Shown: positions 16,979 through 26,539 of the stretch, piece by piece
Layout of the letters: the number at the start of each line of letters is the position of its first letter
Numbering within the stretch: position 1 is the stretch's first letter
NCBI RefSeq assembly: GCF_009469605.1
Contig: NZ_SSXU01000001.1
Location: forward strand, 62,001 to 126,000
Direction of reading: 5' to 3'
DNA length: 64,000 nt
Source: Zoogloea sp. 1C4
GTDB lineage: Bacteria > Pseudomonadota > Gammaproteobacteria > Burkholderiales > Rhodocyclaceae
Made by a program: the position numbers and the translations under genes
Notes under the pieces: generated by a model
What the model was told of the DNA's origin: nothing
The model's input: only the letters and a program-made list of their open reading frames with translations
Database searches by the model: none

Positions 16979-18247
16979 TCAGGTGATGAGATGGGTGACG
17001 GCGTACAGCACGAGGCCGATCAGGCCGCCGACGAGTGTGCCGTTGAGCCGGATGAACTGCAGGTCGCGGCCGACGCTCTGCTCGATCTCGCGCACCAGAT
17101 CTTCATCGTTCCACGCCCGCACGGTGCCGGCAATGTGGCGCGACAGCCCTTCGCGCAGCTCGGGCGCCAGGGCCTCGACGCTCTGCTCGATGTGCTCATT
17201 GACCGAATCCCGCAGGGCCGGATTGGTGGCGAGGCTGGCGCCGATGGCGCTGGCGGCCGAGGCGATCTTGCGGCGCACGCGGGAATCCGGCTTGCCGAGA
17301 TCGCTCGCCAGCCAGCCGCGCAGGTCTTCCCACAGGCCTTGCAGGTAGGTGCCGACGCCGGGATGAGCGAGGAAATCCCGCTTGGCCTGCTCGATGCGGG
17401 CGCGGAAGCCCTCGTCGTGCTGGAGGCGCTCGATGTAGCGGTGGATGACTTCGTCAAAGGCCGCGCGGCGCGGGTGGTTCGGGTCGTTGGCGACTTCGGC
17501 GAGCAGGCCATTCACGCCGGTGACGATACCGTTGGCGACCTTCTCGCCCAGCTCGGCAGGGTTGATGCCGACGAGGCCGAGCATGGCGACGATCTTCGGG
17601 TATTCCTTGTTCGCCACATCCACGATCATGCCCGCAAAACCCTGCTGCACGCCGGGCTGGCCGAGCCAGTCGGCCAGCTTGGAGAGGCCGTCGTCGAGCA
17701 GGCCCTGATGGCGGCGGTCTTCGGTGAGCAGGTTGAGGACGCGACCCACGGTGCCGGCCAGATCGAGATCGCCCGCGCGGCGGCGCAGGGCGTGGAGCAC
17801 CAGCCGACGCACCCGCCGGTCGTCCATGAAATCAAGCGATTGCACCGCCACCACCGCCAGCCGATCGGCCAGCAGGCGGGCGTTGCGCTCGTCCTGCAGC
17901 CACGCGGCGATGCGCTCGGCCGGGTTCGCCGCGCGCAGGCGGCTGACCAGCGATTGCGTGTCGAGGAACTTGTCGCGGATGAACACCGCCAGGTTGTCGG
18001 CCAGCCGTGCCTTGTTGCGCGGCAGGATCGCCGTGTGGGGAATCGGCAGGCCCAGGGGCCGGCGGAACAGCGCCACCACGGCGAACCAGTCGGCCAGCGC
18101 GCCGATCATCGCCGCCTCGGCAAACGCCGCGAGCCAGGGCAGCCCCTCGCGGCGGGCGAAGACGAACAGCACCGTGACGGCCACCAGCAGCCCGGTGGCG
18201 AGGAGCTTCATGCGGGCCAGCGCGGCCGCTTTTTCGGGAGATGCCAT
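16979..18247 (-). CDS. DUF445 family inner-membrane protein
   Basis: 422 residues. Hydrophobic segments lie near the N-terminus (residues about 12-30, and around 40-65 with the motif AEAAMIGALADWFAVVALFR), and a last one lies at the very C-terminus (GGLIGLVLYAVTHLI). Between them is a long, helical, charged cytoplasmic or periplasmic region. The ADWFAV-ALFRRPLG-IPHTAI-P pattern is diagnostic of DUF445 (YjiN-like). Molecular function is not established for the family. It lies 15 bases after yaaA in the same direction, so probably cotranscribed. Confidence 0.88.
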   Translation of the reverse strand: MASPEKAAALARMKLLATGLLVAVTVLFVFARREGLPWLAAFAEAAMIGALADWFAVVALFRRPLGLPIPHTAILPRNKARLADNLAVFIRDKFLDTQSLVSRLRAANPAERIAAWLQDERNARLLADRLAVVAVQSLDFMDDRRVRRLVLHALRRRAGDLDLAGTVGRVLNLLTEDRRHQGLLDDGLSKLADWLGQPGVQQGFAGMIVDVANKEYPKIVAMLGLVGINPAELGEKVANGIVTGVNGLLAEVANDPNHPRRAAFDEVIHRYIERLQHDEGFRARIEQAKRDFLAHPGVGTYLQGLWEDLRGWLASDLGKPDSRVRRKIASAASAIGASLATNPALRDSVNEHIEQSVEALAPELREGLSRHIAGTVRAWNDEDLVREIEQSVGRDLQFIRLNGTLVGGLIGLVLYAVTHLIT

Positions 18248-18262
18248 CTGCCCTGCCCCCTT

Positions 18263-19048
18263 TTAGTCGAGCCGCCGACGGAAGACCCAGTGGCCTTCGT
18301 CGGAGGCTTCCGGTGCGAAGGCGTAGCCGTCGCTGTTGAAATCCTTGAGCTGCTCGACCGCCTCGACGCCGTGGGTGATGGCGTGGCGAGCCATCAGGCC
18401 GCGGGCACGCTTGGCGTAGAAGCTGATGATCTTGTAGCGCCCGCCCTTCCAGTCTTCAAACGCCACGTTGAGGAGCCGCCCCTTGAGCTTGGCCGGCTTG
18501 ACCGACTTGAAGTATTCCTCGGAGGCCAGATTGACCAGCACCGGCTCGCGGCCGGCGTCGGCCTCGGCGGCCAGCAGGCGGTTGAGGGCGTCGGTCTGGG
18601 TCATGCCCCAGAAGGCGTACAGATCCTTGCCACGGGGGTTCTTGAAGCGGGTGCCCATCTCGAGGCGGTAGGCCTGCATCAGATCCAGGGGACGCAGCAG
18701 ACCGTACAAGCCGGAGAGGATGCGCAGGTGGCGCTGGGCGTAATCGAGCTGGGCCTCGGTGAGGGTGCGGGCGTCGAGGCCGTCGTACACGTCGCCATTG
18801 AAGGCGAGCACCGCCGGGCGGGCGTTGTCGGCCGAGAACGGGCGCGACCACTCGGCGTAGCGGGCCACGTTGAGGGCGGCGAGCTGATCCGACAGGCTCA
18901 TCAACTCGGCCACCTGGGCGTGGGAAAGCTCGCGCAGGCCGGCGATCAGCTCGGCGGCGGCGTCGAGGTAATCGGGCTGGGTGTGACGGGGCGTGGCGAG
19001 GGGCGACTCGTAATCGAGGGCCTTGGCGGGGGACAACACGAAAATCAT
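18263..19048 (-). CDS. yaaA: Peroxide stress protein YaaA
   Basis: 261 residues from the ATG at 19048 ([14 protein letters not shown]), the standard YaaA/DUF328 opening; the longer frame upstream is an overlap with the CDF gene and is not used. Conserved parts include [30 protein letters not shown] and the C-terminal DFNSDGY. The family limits free iron and oxidative DNA damage during peroxide stress in E. coli and binds DNA. It follows the CDF transporter by 23 bases in a relA-led run. A link between metal export and peroxide resistance in one transcript is plausible but inferred. Confidence 0.93.
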   Translation of the reverse strand: MIFVLSPAKALDYESPLATPRHTQPDYLDAAAELIAGLRELSHAQVAELMSLSDQLAALNVARYAEWSRPFSADNARPAVLAFNGDVYDGLDARTLTEAQLDYAQRHLRILSGLYGLLRPLDLMQAYRLEMGTRFKNPRGKDLYAFWGMTQTDALNRLLAAEADAGREPVLVNLASEEYFKSVKPAKLKGRLLNVAFEDWKGGRYKIISFYAKRARGLMARHAITHGVEAVEQLKDFNSDGYAFAPEASDEGHWVFRRRLD

Positions 19049-19071
19049 GATGCAGGCGCAACCAGTTGAAT

Positions 19072-19944
19072 TCAGGGAAGAGGTTCGAGGTGGGTCGTCA
19101 CCTCGGTGCCGGGCAACACCCCGGCAAGGGCGGATTCTATTTCGTCCAGCAGCGAATGGCCTTCGCGCACCGTCCATTCGCCCGGCACCAGCACCGTGAG
19201 CTGCACGAAGGCCGACACGCCGGCCCGCCGGGTGCGCAGATTGCGGTAGCTCACGCCGCGGGCGCGAAAGCCTTCGAGCACGGCCTCGGCGCGGGCCAGC
19301 GCTTCGGGTTCGAGGCTGCGGTCCATCAGCCCATCGACGGATTCGCGCACCAGCCGCACGGCCTCGCGGGTGATGTTGAGGCCCACCGCAATGGCGATCA
19401 GCGGGTCGAGGATCAGCCAGCCAGTTAAGGCTACCAGCCCCACGCCGGCGATCACGCCGACGGAGGTCCACACGTCGGTCATCAGGTGGCGCGAATCGGC
19501 CTTGAGGGCGATGGAGTTGAAGCGCTCGCCGGCCCGCCCGAGCACCCGGGCGACCACCAGATTGACCGCCGTCGCCACCGCCGACCACGCCAGGCCCCAG
19601 CCCGGCGATTCGATGTCCTTGGGCTGGATCAGCCTTTCAGCGCCGGCCCAGATGATGCCGACCGAGGCGCCGAGGATCAGGATGCCCTCGAAGCCGCTGG
19701 AAAAGTACTCGGCCTTGCCATGGCCGAAAGGGTGCCGCCGATCCGCCGGCGCCCGGGTGACGATGATCATCCACAGCGCAAACGACGCGCCGGCCAGATT
19801 GACGAAGGATTCCAGCGCATCCGACAGCAGCCCGACCGAACCGGTGATCCACCACGCAAAGGCCTTGAAGGCGATGGTCGAGATGGCCGCCGCGATCGAC
19901 AGCCACGCGAAGTGGTGGCGGTCCATGCCGGTGCTGCCGGTCAT
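19072..19944 (-). CDS. Cation diffusion facilitator (CDF) metal transporter
   Basis: 290 residues with about six membrane segments in the first 200 residues and a C-terminal cytoplasmic domain. CDF signatures are visible: [16 protein letters not shown] in TM2, [11 protein letters not shown] at the TM2-TM3 loop, and [16 protein letters not shown] in TM5, providing the expected Asp/His metal ligands. TM2 has SDALES where many zinc CDFs have SDxxHS, so the metal could be iron or manganese as well as zinc. It starts 3 bases after the relA stop, suggesting coupled translation. Confidence 0.92.
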   Translation of the reverse strand: MTGSTGMDRHHFAWLSIAAAISTIAFKAFAWWITGSVGLLSDALESFVNLAGASFALWMIIVTRAPADRRHPFGHGKAEYFSSGFEGILILGASVGIIWAGAERLIQPKDIESPGWGLAWSAVATAVNLVVARVLGRAGERFNSIALKADSRHLMTDVWTSVGVIAGVGLVALTGWLILDPLIAIAVGLNITREAVRLVRESVDGLMDRSLEPEALARAEAVLEGFRARGVSYRNLRTRRAGVSAFVQLTVLVPGEWTVREGHSLLDEIESALAGVLPGTEVTTHLEPLP

Positions 19945-19947
19945 CGG

Positions 19948-22164
19948 TCAGCCGCGCTCCACGTCGGTCACGCCCTTCACTTCGCGGATCAGGGTGAGCG
20001 CCCGCTGGATCTGCTGCACGCCCTGCACTTCGAGGGTGAAGCGCATCCGCGCCGAGCCCTTGCGGCTGAGGGTGTTCACGGCGATCACGTTGAGCTTCTC
20101 CTTCGAGAGCACCTCGGAGATGTCGCGCAGGAGGCCCTGACGGTCCATCGCGTGAACAAGGATATCCACCGGGAACACGGCGTCCTTGGCGGCGCCGGCG
20201 CGGCCGGTGCCGCCCCACTCGGCGCTCACCAGACGCTCCGGATGGCGCTTGACGAGGGACTGGAAGTCGCGGCATTCGACCCGGTGGATCGACACGCCGC
20301 GGCCACGGGTGACGTAACCCTGGATCGCGTCCGGCGGCGCCGGCTTGCAGCAGCGGCCCAGCGACGTCATCAGCTTGCCGACGCCAACGATGAGGATGGT
20401 GTCGCCTGCGTCGCCCGCGTGACTCTTGCCGATGACGACCTCGGGTTCTTCGGCGGCGGTTTCGTCCGCATCGACGCCGCGCAGGGCAGTCTGGATCGCC
20501 CGCGGGCCCACCTCGCCCCGCCCGGCGGCGATGAACAGCGCCTCGGCGTTCTTGAAGCCCAGGCGCGTGGCGAGTTCATCAATGTTGGCCTGGCCGTGGC
20601 CCTCGCGCTGGATTTCCTTGACCAGCACGCTGCGCCCGCGGACCAGCATCTCCTCTTCTTCGAGGGCGCTGAAGTACTGCTTGATCTTCTGCTTGGCCCG
20701 GGGCGTGGCCACGTAGCCCTGCTGGGGATTGAGCCAGTCGCGGGACGGCCCGCCTTCCTTGGTGGACATGATCTCCACCGTCTGGCCGTTTTCGAGGGGC
20801 GTGTTGAGGGTGACCAACTGGCCATTGACCTTGGCGCCCCGGCAGCGGTGGCCCAGATCGGTGTGCACCCGGTAGGCGAAGTCGATGGGCGTGGCGCCGC
20901 GGGGCATGTCGATCACGCGGCCCTGGGGCGTCAGCACGTAGATCGTGTCGTCCAGCGAGGCGCGCTTGAACTGCTCGACCCAGTCGGCCGCGTCGGTCAC
21001 CTCGTCGCGCCACGACAGCAGGCTGCGCAGCAGCGCGATCTTCTCGTCGTAGTCGGCGTTGGTGGCGTTGCCGCTGCCTTCCTTGTAGCGCCAGTGGGCC
21101 GCCACGCCCAGCTCAGCGTGGTTGTGCATGCCGTGGGTGCGGATCTGCACCTCGAGCGCGCGGCCGTCGGCGGCATACACCGCGGTATGCAGCGACTGGT
21201 AGTTGTTGCCCTTGGGCATCGAGATGTAGTCGTCGAACTCCTTGGGGATCGGCGTCCAGATCTGATGCACGATGCCCAGCACCGCGTAGCAGTCCTTCAC
21301 CTCGTCCACCAGCACGCGTAGGGCGCGCACGTCGAAGATCTGCGAGAAATCCAGCCGCTTGGCGCGCATCTTGTTGTAGATGCTGTAGATGTGCTTGGGC
21401 CGGCCATAGACGTCGGCCTTGATGCCGATGGCGGCGATCTCGTTCTTGAGGCGCGCCACCGAATCGACGATGAACTGCTCGCGCTCCACCCGCCGCTCGT
21501 CGAGCATCTTGGCGATACGCTTGTAGGTTTCGGGCTCGAGGAAGCGGAAGGACAGATCCTCCAGCTCCCACTTGAGCTGCCAGATGCCCAGCCGGTTGGC
21601 CAGCGGCGCGTAGATGTCGAGGCTCTCGCGGGCGATGGATTCGCGGATCACGCCCGGGTGATCGGTGAAGTAGCGCAGGGTTTGCGTGCGCGACGCCACC
21701 CGGAGCAGCACCACGCGGATGTCCTCGACCATCGCCAGCAGCATCTTGCGCAGCACCTCGCTCTGGGCGCGGATCTCCGGCGCACTGGTGGAGGTGTTCA
21801 TGCGGGTGATGACACGCAGGCCGTTGAGACGGCGCAGGCCATCCACCAGCCGCGCGACGGTATCGCCAAACCGCAGCGTGATCTCGTCGGTGGGATGGAG
21901 CAGCACGTCGCCCACCGCAAAGCACAGCGCGGCGATCCGCGCGTCGGCGTCGAGGCGCAGGGACGCCACGATGAGCGCCGTGCCGAGGGCGTGGGGCCAC
22001 ACGGGTTCGCGGGTGCCAAGGCTGCGATCGGCATACAGTGCCTGGGCCCACTCGTGGGCGTCGGCAACCCGGCGGACGTCTTCGGGAAGCAATCCTTCGC
22101 TCAGCAGCGCGAGGGCGGAGGATGGGGATGCGGACTGGGAAATCGAATGCGTAACGGCGACCAT
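19948..22164 (-). CDS. relA: RelA-type (p)ppGpp synthetase
   Basis: 738 residues. The N-terminal hydrolase-like domain has lost the His-Asp metal motif: where SpoT enzymes have a His-Asp pair this protein has LCFAVGDVLLHP, so it should only synthesise. The synthetase domain is intact (GRPKHIYSIYNKMRAKRL, FDVRALRVLVDEVKDCYA, EFDDYISMPKGNNYQSLH, VQIRTHGMHNHAELGVAAHW). It is followed by a TGS domain (ATPIDFAYRVHTDLGHRCRG) and a C-terminal ACT domain. It catalyses pyrophosphate transfer from ATP to GDP/GTP on stalled ribosomes. It is the first gene of a five-gene minus-strand run. Confidence 0.95.
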   Translation of the reverse strand: MVAVTHSISQSASPSSALALLSEGLLPEDVRRVADAHEWAQALYADRSLGTREPVWPHALGTALIVASLRLDADARIAALCFAVGDVLLHPTDEITLRFGDTVARLVDGLRRLNGLRVITRMNTSTSAPEIRAQSEVLRKMLLAMVEDIRVVLLRVASRTQTLRYFTDHPGVIRESIARESLDIYAPLANRLGIWQLKWELEDLSFRFLEPETYKRIAKMLDERRVEREQFIVDSVARLKNEIAAIGIKADVYGRPKHIYSIYNKMRAKRLDFSQIFDVRALRVLVDEVKDCYAVLGIVHQIWTPIPKEFDDYISMPKGNNYQSLHTAVYAADGRALEVQIRTHGMHNHAELGVAAHWRYKEGSGNATNADYDEKIALLRSLLSWRDEVTDAADWVEQFKRASLDDTIYVLTPQGRVIDMPRGATPIDFAYRVHTDLGHRCRGAKVNGQLVTLNTPLENGQTVEIMSTKEGGPSRDWLNPQQGYVATPRAKQKIKQYFSALEEEEMLVRGRSVLVKEIQREGHGQANIDELATRLGFKNAEALFIAAGRGEVGPRAIQTALRGVDADETAAEEPEVVIGKSHAGDAGDTILIVGVGKLMTSLGRCCKPAPPDAIQGYVTRGRGVSIHRVECRDFQSLVKRHPERLVSAEWGGTGRAGAAKDAVFPVDILVHAMDRQGLLRDISEVLSKEKLNVIAVNTLSRKGSARMRFTLEVQGVQQIQRALTLIREVKGVTDVERG

Positions 22165-22278
22165 GCCGACATTATCCTATAGGCTGCCGTTGCAGCGTTT
22201 GATCTTGATCGTACCGGCGGTGACGGGCGGCACGCCCGTCCCGCCGAAAGCCAGCCCTTCGACCAGCGATTTCCCCCG

Positions 22279-23058
22279 ATGTTCTCAGCCTTCCGAAAAT
22301 GGCGCCGCCGCCGCGCCGCCAGCCGCATGCAGGTTCCGCCCGAGCAGTGGCACCGCGTCGAAGCCCGCCTGCCCTTCCTCGCCTACCTGCCGCCCGACGA
22401 GCGCCCCCGGCTGCGCCAGATGGCGCTTGAGTTTCTAACCGAAAAGGAAGTCCACGGCGCCGAGGGCCTCGTCGTCACCGACGACATGCTCCTCTCCATC
22501 GCCCTGCAGGCCTGCCTGCCGGTGCTGCACATCGGCCTCGACGCCTACGTCGGCTGGGTCGGGATCGTGGTGTATCCGGGCGATTTCGTGATCCCCCGCA
22601 GCATCGTCGACGAAGACGGCGTGGTGCACGAATACGACGACGAAGTGCTGGGCGAAGCCTGGGAAGGCGGGCCGGTGATCCTTTCGTGGTCCGAAGATAC
22701 GGGCGCCATCGACGGCATCAACGTGGTGATCCACGAATTCGCCCACAAGCTCGACATGGGCAACGGCGAGGTGGACGGTTTCCCTGCCCTGCCCCCCGAC
22801 ATGAGCCCCGAAGCCTGGGCTGCGGCCTTCCAGCCGGCCTACGACGACTTCTGCCAGCGGGTGGACGACGGCGAGGACACCGCCCTCGACCCCTACGGCG
22901 CCGATCATCCTTCGGAGTTCTTCGCCGTGATGAGCGAGGCCTTCTTCGAGACGCCGGGCCTGCTCCGCCACGAATATCCGGACGTCTACGCCCAGCTTTC
23001 CCGTTATTACCGCCAGGAGCCAGCGACCCGCGAAAGGCAGCCCGGATCAGGTGAATAG
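22279..23058 (+). CDS. mtfA: MtfA-like M90 zinc peptidase
   Basis: 259 residues, no signal peptide. The M90 zinc site HEFAHKLD is at residues 152-159, and the second conserved region HPSEFFAVMSEAFFE supplies a further ligand. E. coli MtfA is a cytosolic peptidase that binds the Mlc repressor and affects glucose uptake; whether Mlc exists here cannot be seen. Divergent from relA across 114 bases. The C-terminus (ATRERQPGSGE) is slightly extended beyond the conserved part. Confidence 0.92.
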   Translation: MFSAFRKWRRRRAASRMQVPPEQWHRVEARLPFLAYLPPDERPRLRQMALEFLTEKEVHGAEGLVVTDDMLLSIALQACLPVLHIGLDAYVGWVGIVVYPGDFVIPRSIVDEDGVVHEYDDEVLGEAWEGGPVILSWSEDTGAIDGINVVIHEFAHKLDMGNGEVDGFPALPPDMSPEAWAAAFQPAYDDFCQRVDDGEDTALDPYGADHPSEFFAVMSEAFFETPGLLRHEYPDVYAQLSRYYRQEPATRERQPGSGE

Positions 23059-23148
23059 CATTGCCGAAACAATTCTTTGCTAGTTGGCCGGGCGCTGTCT
23101 AAAGTGACTAGGCCGCTGTGGCATTTCCGACAATGTGGAGAGTGATTC

Positions 23149-23589
23149 ATGGCCATTACGTGGATTCTGGTAGCCAACGCAAGCCTCGCCCGACTGTATG
23201 CAAACTTCGGTCCCAAGCAGGGACTCAAGCTCGTAAAGGAACTCGTCCATCCCGAAAGCCGCATGAAAAATGCCGAACTGTCGTCCGATCGCGCCGGCCA
23301 GATGCAGGCCAGCGGCAGCGGCCACGGCGCCCGGGAACAGCAGACCCCACCCAAGCTCAACGCCGCCAAGCAGTTTGCCCAGGCCCTGGCCAAGGAGCTC
23401 TACCTCGGCCGCAGCCGCAACGAATTCGCCCGCGCGATCCTCGTCGCGCCGCCGTCGTTCATGGGCATGATCAACGCCAATCTCGATGGCCCCACCGCCC
23501 AGATGGTCACCGACCGCCTCGAGAAGGATTACACCAAAACCTCCGAACCCGACCTGCGTGGTCACCTCGGCAACTGCATGCTCGTTTGA
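23149..23589 (+). CDS. Host attachment family protein
   Basis: 146 residues, cytoplasmic-looking. It opens with MAITWILVANASLARLYAN, the usual start of the 'protein required for attachment to host cells' family. It then has a Lys/Arg-rich middle, a helical LNAAKQFAQALAKEL, LVAPPSFMG and a C-terminal DYTKTSEPDLRGHL. The family name comes from an Agrobacterium mutant phenotype; it resembles archaeal-type release-factor-like (baeRF) folds and its biochemistry is unsettled. It has its own upstream region (90 bases after mtfA) and a hairpin downstream. Confidence 0.85.
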   Translation: MAITWILVANASLARLYANFGPKQGLKLVKELVHPESRMKNAELSSDRAGQMQASGSGHGAREQQTPPKLNAAKQFAQALAKELYLGRSRNEFARAILVAPPSFMGMINANLDGPTAQMVTDRLEKDYTKTSEPDLRGHLGNCMLV

Positions 23590-23671
23590 CCTCCCCGCGT
23601 GCTCCCTCTGGCTCCGGTGGCGTGACGCACCCCGGAACGCGCTTTTCAGCCTGAGGGAAACACCGCGCTTT

Positions 23672-23709
23672 CAGGCGGATGTGATACCCGTCGCATCCGC
23701 CTGTTCTTT
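23672..23709 (+). terminator. Probable intrinsic terminator after host attachment gene
   Basis: A 10-bp perfect inverted repeat (23672-23681 with 23694-23703), a 12-base loop and a short T-rich tail (TTCTTT). The tail is weak, so termination may be partial. Confidence 0.5.
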
Positions 23710-23804
23710 GCCCCAAACCCACCCGTAATCCGTGAGGAAGTGCCGCAGTCATTGTCTGCAGCACACCTATTCTCGCCGCCATCCCATCCAGTTTGGTGTG
23801 CATC

Positions 23805-24635
23805 ATGAGAAAGAACCTCCTCGCCGGCCTCGCCGTCACCTGTGCCCTCGCCGCCCCGTTTTCCGCTTCCGCCGCCAGCGTGACGATCGACGGCAACTTC
23901 ACCGACTGGGGCATCACCAACAACGGCACCACCGCCGGCTGGACGCCCAAGACCGGCATCAACTACGCCGTCGAAGACCAGAGCGACGCCATGAGCGGCT
24001 TCCTTAGCCCCGGCTGGGGCGGCCAGGCGTACGACGCCGAAGCCATCTACGTCACCTGGCAGACCAAGGCCGACGGCAAGACCTACCTCGACGTGGGCGT
24101 CGTCACTGGTCACGACCCCAACACCGCCACCACCAGCAACAGCTACGGTCGTGGCGACATCGCCATCGACTTCGGCAAGAACGGCAGCTGGGATTTCGGC
24201 ATCCTCACCGCCAACCGCAGCGCCACCCTGCTGCGCGGCGATGTGGTCGCCACCACCAACGCAAACTGGTCCACCGGCCTGTGGAGCTCGCCCGGCGTGC
24301 TTGCGCCTGAAGCCTCGCCCTACGTGACCAAGGTGGCCAGCGGCACCGACGTGGGCAACGCCAGCGTCGCGATCTCGAATGCCTTCACCAACATGGGCAT
24401 CCTGGGTGGCAACCACTGGTTCTATGAAGTGGAGATTCCGGTGGATGCCTTTGGCAGCCACTGGCAGGGCATGAACCCGTCGGAAGCGTTCAGCATCCAG
24501 TGGACGATGCTGTGCGCCAACGACATCGTGGCCCTCAACGTGGCCGCCTCGACGGTTCCCGAACCCGCGATTCCTGCCCTGGTGCTGGCCGGCCTCGCCG
24601 CAGCCGGCCTCGCCCGGCGCCGCCACAACGCATAA
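23805..24635 (+). CDS. PEP-CTERM sorted exported protein
   Basis: 276 residues from the ATG at 23805. Residues 1-23 are a classical signal peptide (MRKNLLAGLAVTCALAA, ending SASA). The body is Gly/Asn/Thr-rich with DGNFTDWG near the start and a mature beta-rich look similar to carbohydrate-binding/DOMON-like surface domains. The C-terminus is a full PEP-CTERM sorting signal: VPEP, a hydrophobic stretch, then ARRRH. Such proteins are processed by an exosortase (EpsH-type) and often belong to the exopolysaccharide matrix. No exosortase gene is in the window. A longer TTG start at 23793 is unlikely. Confidence 0.88.
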   Translation: MRKNLLAGLAVTCALAAPFSASAASVTIDGNFTDWGITNNGTTAGWTPKTGINYAVEDQSDAMSGFLSPGWGGQAYDAEAIYVTWQTKADGKTYLDVGVVTGHDPNTATTSNSYGRGDIAIDFGKNGSWDFGILTANRSATLLRGDVVATTNANWSTGLWSSPGVLAPEASPYVTKVASGTDVGNASVAISNAFTNMGILGGNHWFYEVEIPVDAFGSHWQGMNPSEAFSIQWTMLCANDIVALNVAASTVPEPAIPALVLAGLAAAGLARRRHNA

Positions 24636-24657
24636 AAACAACGCTTGAAGGATTTGA

Positions 24658-24681
24658 AGCCGGCAGCCGCCGGCTTTTTTT
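24658..24681 (+). terminator. Intrinsic terminator of the PEP-CTERM gene
   Basis: A perfect 7-bp GC-rich stem (24658-24664 with 24669-24675), four-base loop, then seven T residues ending in the stop codon of the convergent thpR gene. Confidence 0.85.
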
Positions 24682-25210
24682 ACGCCAGCGGCCAGGCAGC
24701 CAGCTGCACGTAGGCCGGGCCTTCCGGCGAGAGAGTCGACGCCACCAGCACAAAACCGGCCACCGGCCAGTCGATGGGCGCGAAGTCCGGCAGCGCGGCA
24801 GACGGGTGGGCCTTGCGCAACAGGGTGAGATGGGGAACGAAGGCCGCCTCGCCCGCGTGGGCAAATCCGGCACCGGCCAGCGCCTCGCGCACGTCGGCCA
24901 CCAGCCGAAGGAGCTGCGGCGGCTTGCAGGAACAGCCGCCCCACACGATATGGTTGTGAGCCCAGTAGCCGAGGCGGTCGATGCGCAGCGGAAACGCCTC
25001 GCCCCGCACCGCCGCCATCGCCGCACACAACGCGGCAAGGCGACTTTCGGCCACGTCGCCGAGGAAAGCCAAAGTCAGGTGCAGGGTGTCGCGGCGCATC
25101 TGGCGACCACCGCAGGTTTTGTGGGCCGCCCCGGCGAGACCGGACAGGCGCCCCGCCACGTCATCCCCCGGCCACAGGGCCAGAAAGACGCGGCGCGTGG
25201 CTTCAGCCAT
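24680..25210 (-). CDS. thpR: RNA 2',3'-cyclic phosphodiesterase
   Basis: 176 residues of the 2H phosphoesterase fold with both HxTx motifs: HLTLAFLG (His at about 44) and [15 protein letters not shown] (His at about 127). ThpR opens 2',3'-cyclic phosphates at RNA ends and can ligate tRNA halves in vitro. The start overlaps the ispF stop by 8 bases, so the gene is translationally coupled behind ispD-ispF. A terminator hairpin of the convergent PEP-CTERM gene lies directly after its stop. Confidence 0.92.
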   Translation of the reverse strand: MAEATRRVFLALWPGDDVAGRLSGLAGAAHKTCGGRQMRRDTLHLTLAFLGDVAESRLAALCAAMAAVRGEAFPLRIDRLGYWAHNHIVWGGCSCKPPQLLRLVADVREALAGAGFAHAGEAAFVPHLTLLRKAHPSAALPDFAPIDWPVAGFVLVASTLSPEGPAYVQLAAWPLA

Positions 25211-25694
25211 CCACTCGGGCGAGCAGCGCCACCGCCTGGGACGCGATGCCCTCGCCCCGGCCGGTGAAGCCGAGCTTCTCGGTGGTCTTGCCCTTCACGT
25301 TGATCGCCGCCGGATCGACGCCCAGATCAGCGGCGATGTTGGCGATCATCGCCGGCACATGGGGCAGGATCTTCGGTGCCCGGGCGATCACGGTGGCGTC
25401 CACGTTCACTGTCTGCCAGCCGGCGGCGCGGGCCGCGGCCGCCGCCTCGCGCAGCAGCACGCGGGAATCGGCGCCCTCAAAACGCGGGTCGGTGTCGGGG
25501 AAATGCCGGCCGATGTCGCCGAGGCCAGCAGCGCCGAGGATGGCGTCGGTGATGGTGTGCAGCAGCACGTCGGCGTCGGAATGGCCAAGCAGGCCGCGGG
25601 CGTAGGGAATCGTCACGCCGCCGATGATCAGCGGACGGCCGGGAACCAGGGCGTGGACATCAAAGCCCTGCCCGATGCGAAACGGAACATTCAT
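25203..25694 (-). CDS. ispF: 2-C-methyl-D-erythritol 2,4-cyclodiphosphate synthase
   Basis: 163 residues, the normal length. Metal-site residues are in FDVHALVPG near the N-terminus, followed by [21 protein letters not shown] and [28 protein letters not shown] near the end is the signature. It converts CDP-ME-2-phosphate to the cyclic diphosphate in the MEP isoprenoid pathway. Start and the ispD stop share the ATGA overlap at 25691-25694. IspE, the enzyme between the two steps, is not adjacent. Confidence 0.96.
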   Translation of the reverse strand: MNVPFRIGQGFDVHALVPGRPLIIGGVTIPYARGLLGHSDADVLLHTITDAILGAAGLGDIGRHFPDTDPRFEGADSRVLLREAAAAARAAGWQTVNVDATVIARAPKILPHVPAMIANIAADLGVDPAAINVKGKTTEKLGFTGRGEGIASQAVALLARVDG

Positions 25695-26398
25695 TCTTTG
25701 CCCTCGCGGTGCTGGAGGATCCACTCGGCCAGATGGAGGTCGAGGGGATAGGTGACTTTGAGATTGGTCGGATCGCCCCGCACGAGGCGCGGGCGCAGGC
25801 CCATGGCCTCGATGGCGCTGGCCTCGTCGGTCACGTGGCGGGCGCTCTCGAGAGCGCGCTTGAGCATCACGTAACGGAACATCTGGGGCGTCTGGGCCTG
25901 CCACAGGCCGTCCCGCGCGACGGTGTCGGCGATGCGGTGGGTGCTGTCCTCGCGCTTCAGGGTGTCGGCCACCGGCACCGCCAGGATGCCGCCCACCTCG
26001 TCGTGGATGAGCTCATGCACCAGGGTTTCGATGTGCCAGGGCGCGAGGCACGGGCGGGCGGCGTCGTGCACCAGGATCCAGTCGGATTCGGCGGTGTGTT
26101 CGGCGATCGCCCGGAGGCCATTGAGCACGCTCTCGGCCCGGGACACGCCGCCGCAGAACAGCGGCACCAGGCGATCGCCGAACGGACGCCAGTCGTGGCG
26201 GTCCCATTCCTGGTCACCCACCGACAGCACCACATAAACCCGGTCGATCACCGGCGAGGCGCACAGCACGCCGAGGGTGTGACGAATCAGGGGTTCGCCG
26301 AGCAGGGGAAGATACTGTTTGGGGTGTTCGCTCTTCATCCGGCTGCCGCTTCCGGCGGCGGGCACGATGGCGAAACAACGGCTGGTCTGGGTTCGCAT
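25691..26398 (-). CDS. ispD: 2-C-methyl-D-erythritol 4-phosphate cytidylyltransferase
   Basis: 235 residues. The nucleotide-binding loop [20 protein letters not shown] opens the protein, with [11 protein letters not shown] and [14 protein letters not shown] further on, all typical of IspD. It forms CDP-methylerythritol in the MEP pathway. It is first in an ispD-ispF-thpR transcription unit and divergent from the MgtC/DUF4010 gene. Confidence 0.96.
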   Translation of the reverse strand: MRTQTSRCFAIVPAAGSGSRMKSEHPKQYLPLLGEPLIRHTLGVLCASPVIDRVYVVLSVGDQEWDRHDWRPFGDRLVPLFCGGVSRAESVLNGLRAIAEHTAESDWILVHDAARPCLAPWHIETLVHELIHDEVGGILAVPVADTLKREDSTHRIADTVARDGLWQAQTPQMFRYVMLKRALESARHVTDEASAIEAMGLRPRLVRGDPTNLKVTYPLDLHLAEWILQHREGKE

Positions 26399-26539
26399 CG
26401 CGGCATTTTAACCTCAACTGCCGACCCGACCGCCCGGCCGGGGCCGGCAGCGCCGGAAAACCGCATCAGAGCTTGATTCCGGGCTTAAGCTCGGGCCATT
26501 ACTGCCGCAAAATGAAACATCGCCCCCGCCGAGGTCGCC

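Noticed and set aside
16847-19069. A 740-codon plus-strand frame opposite DUF445 and yaaA
   Set aside because: It is antisense to two well-recognised genes and has shadow composition.
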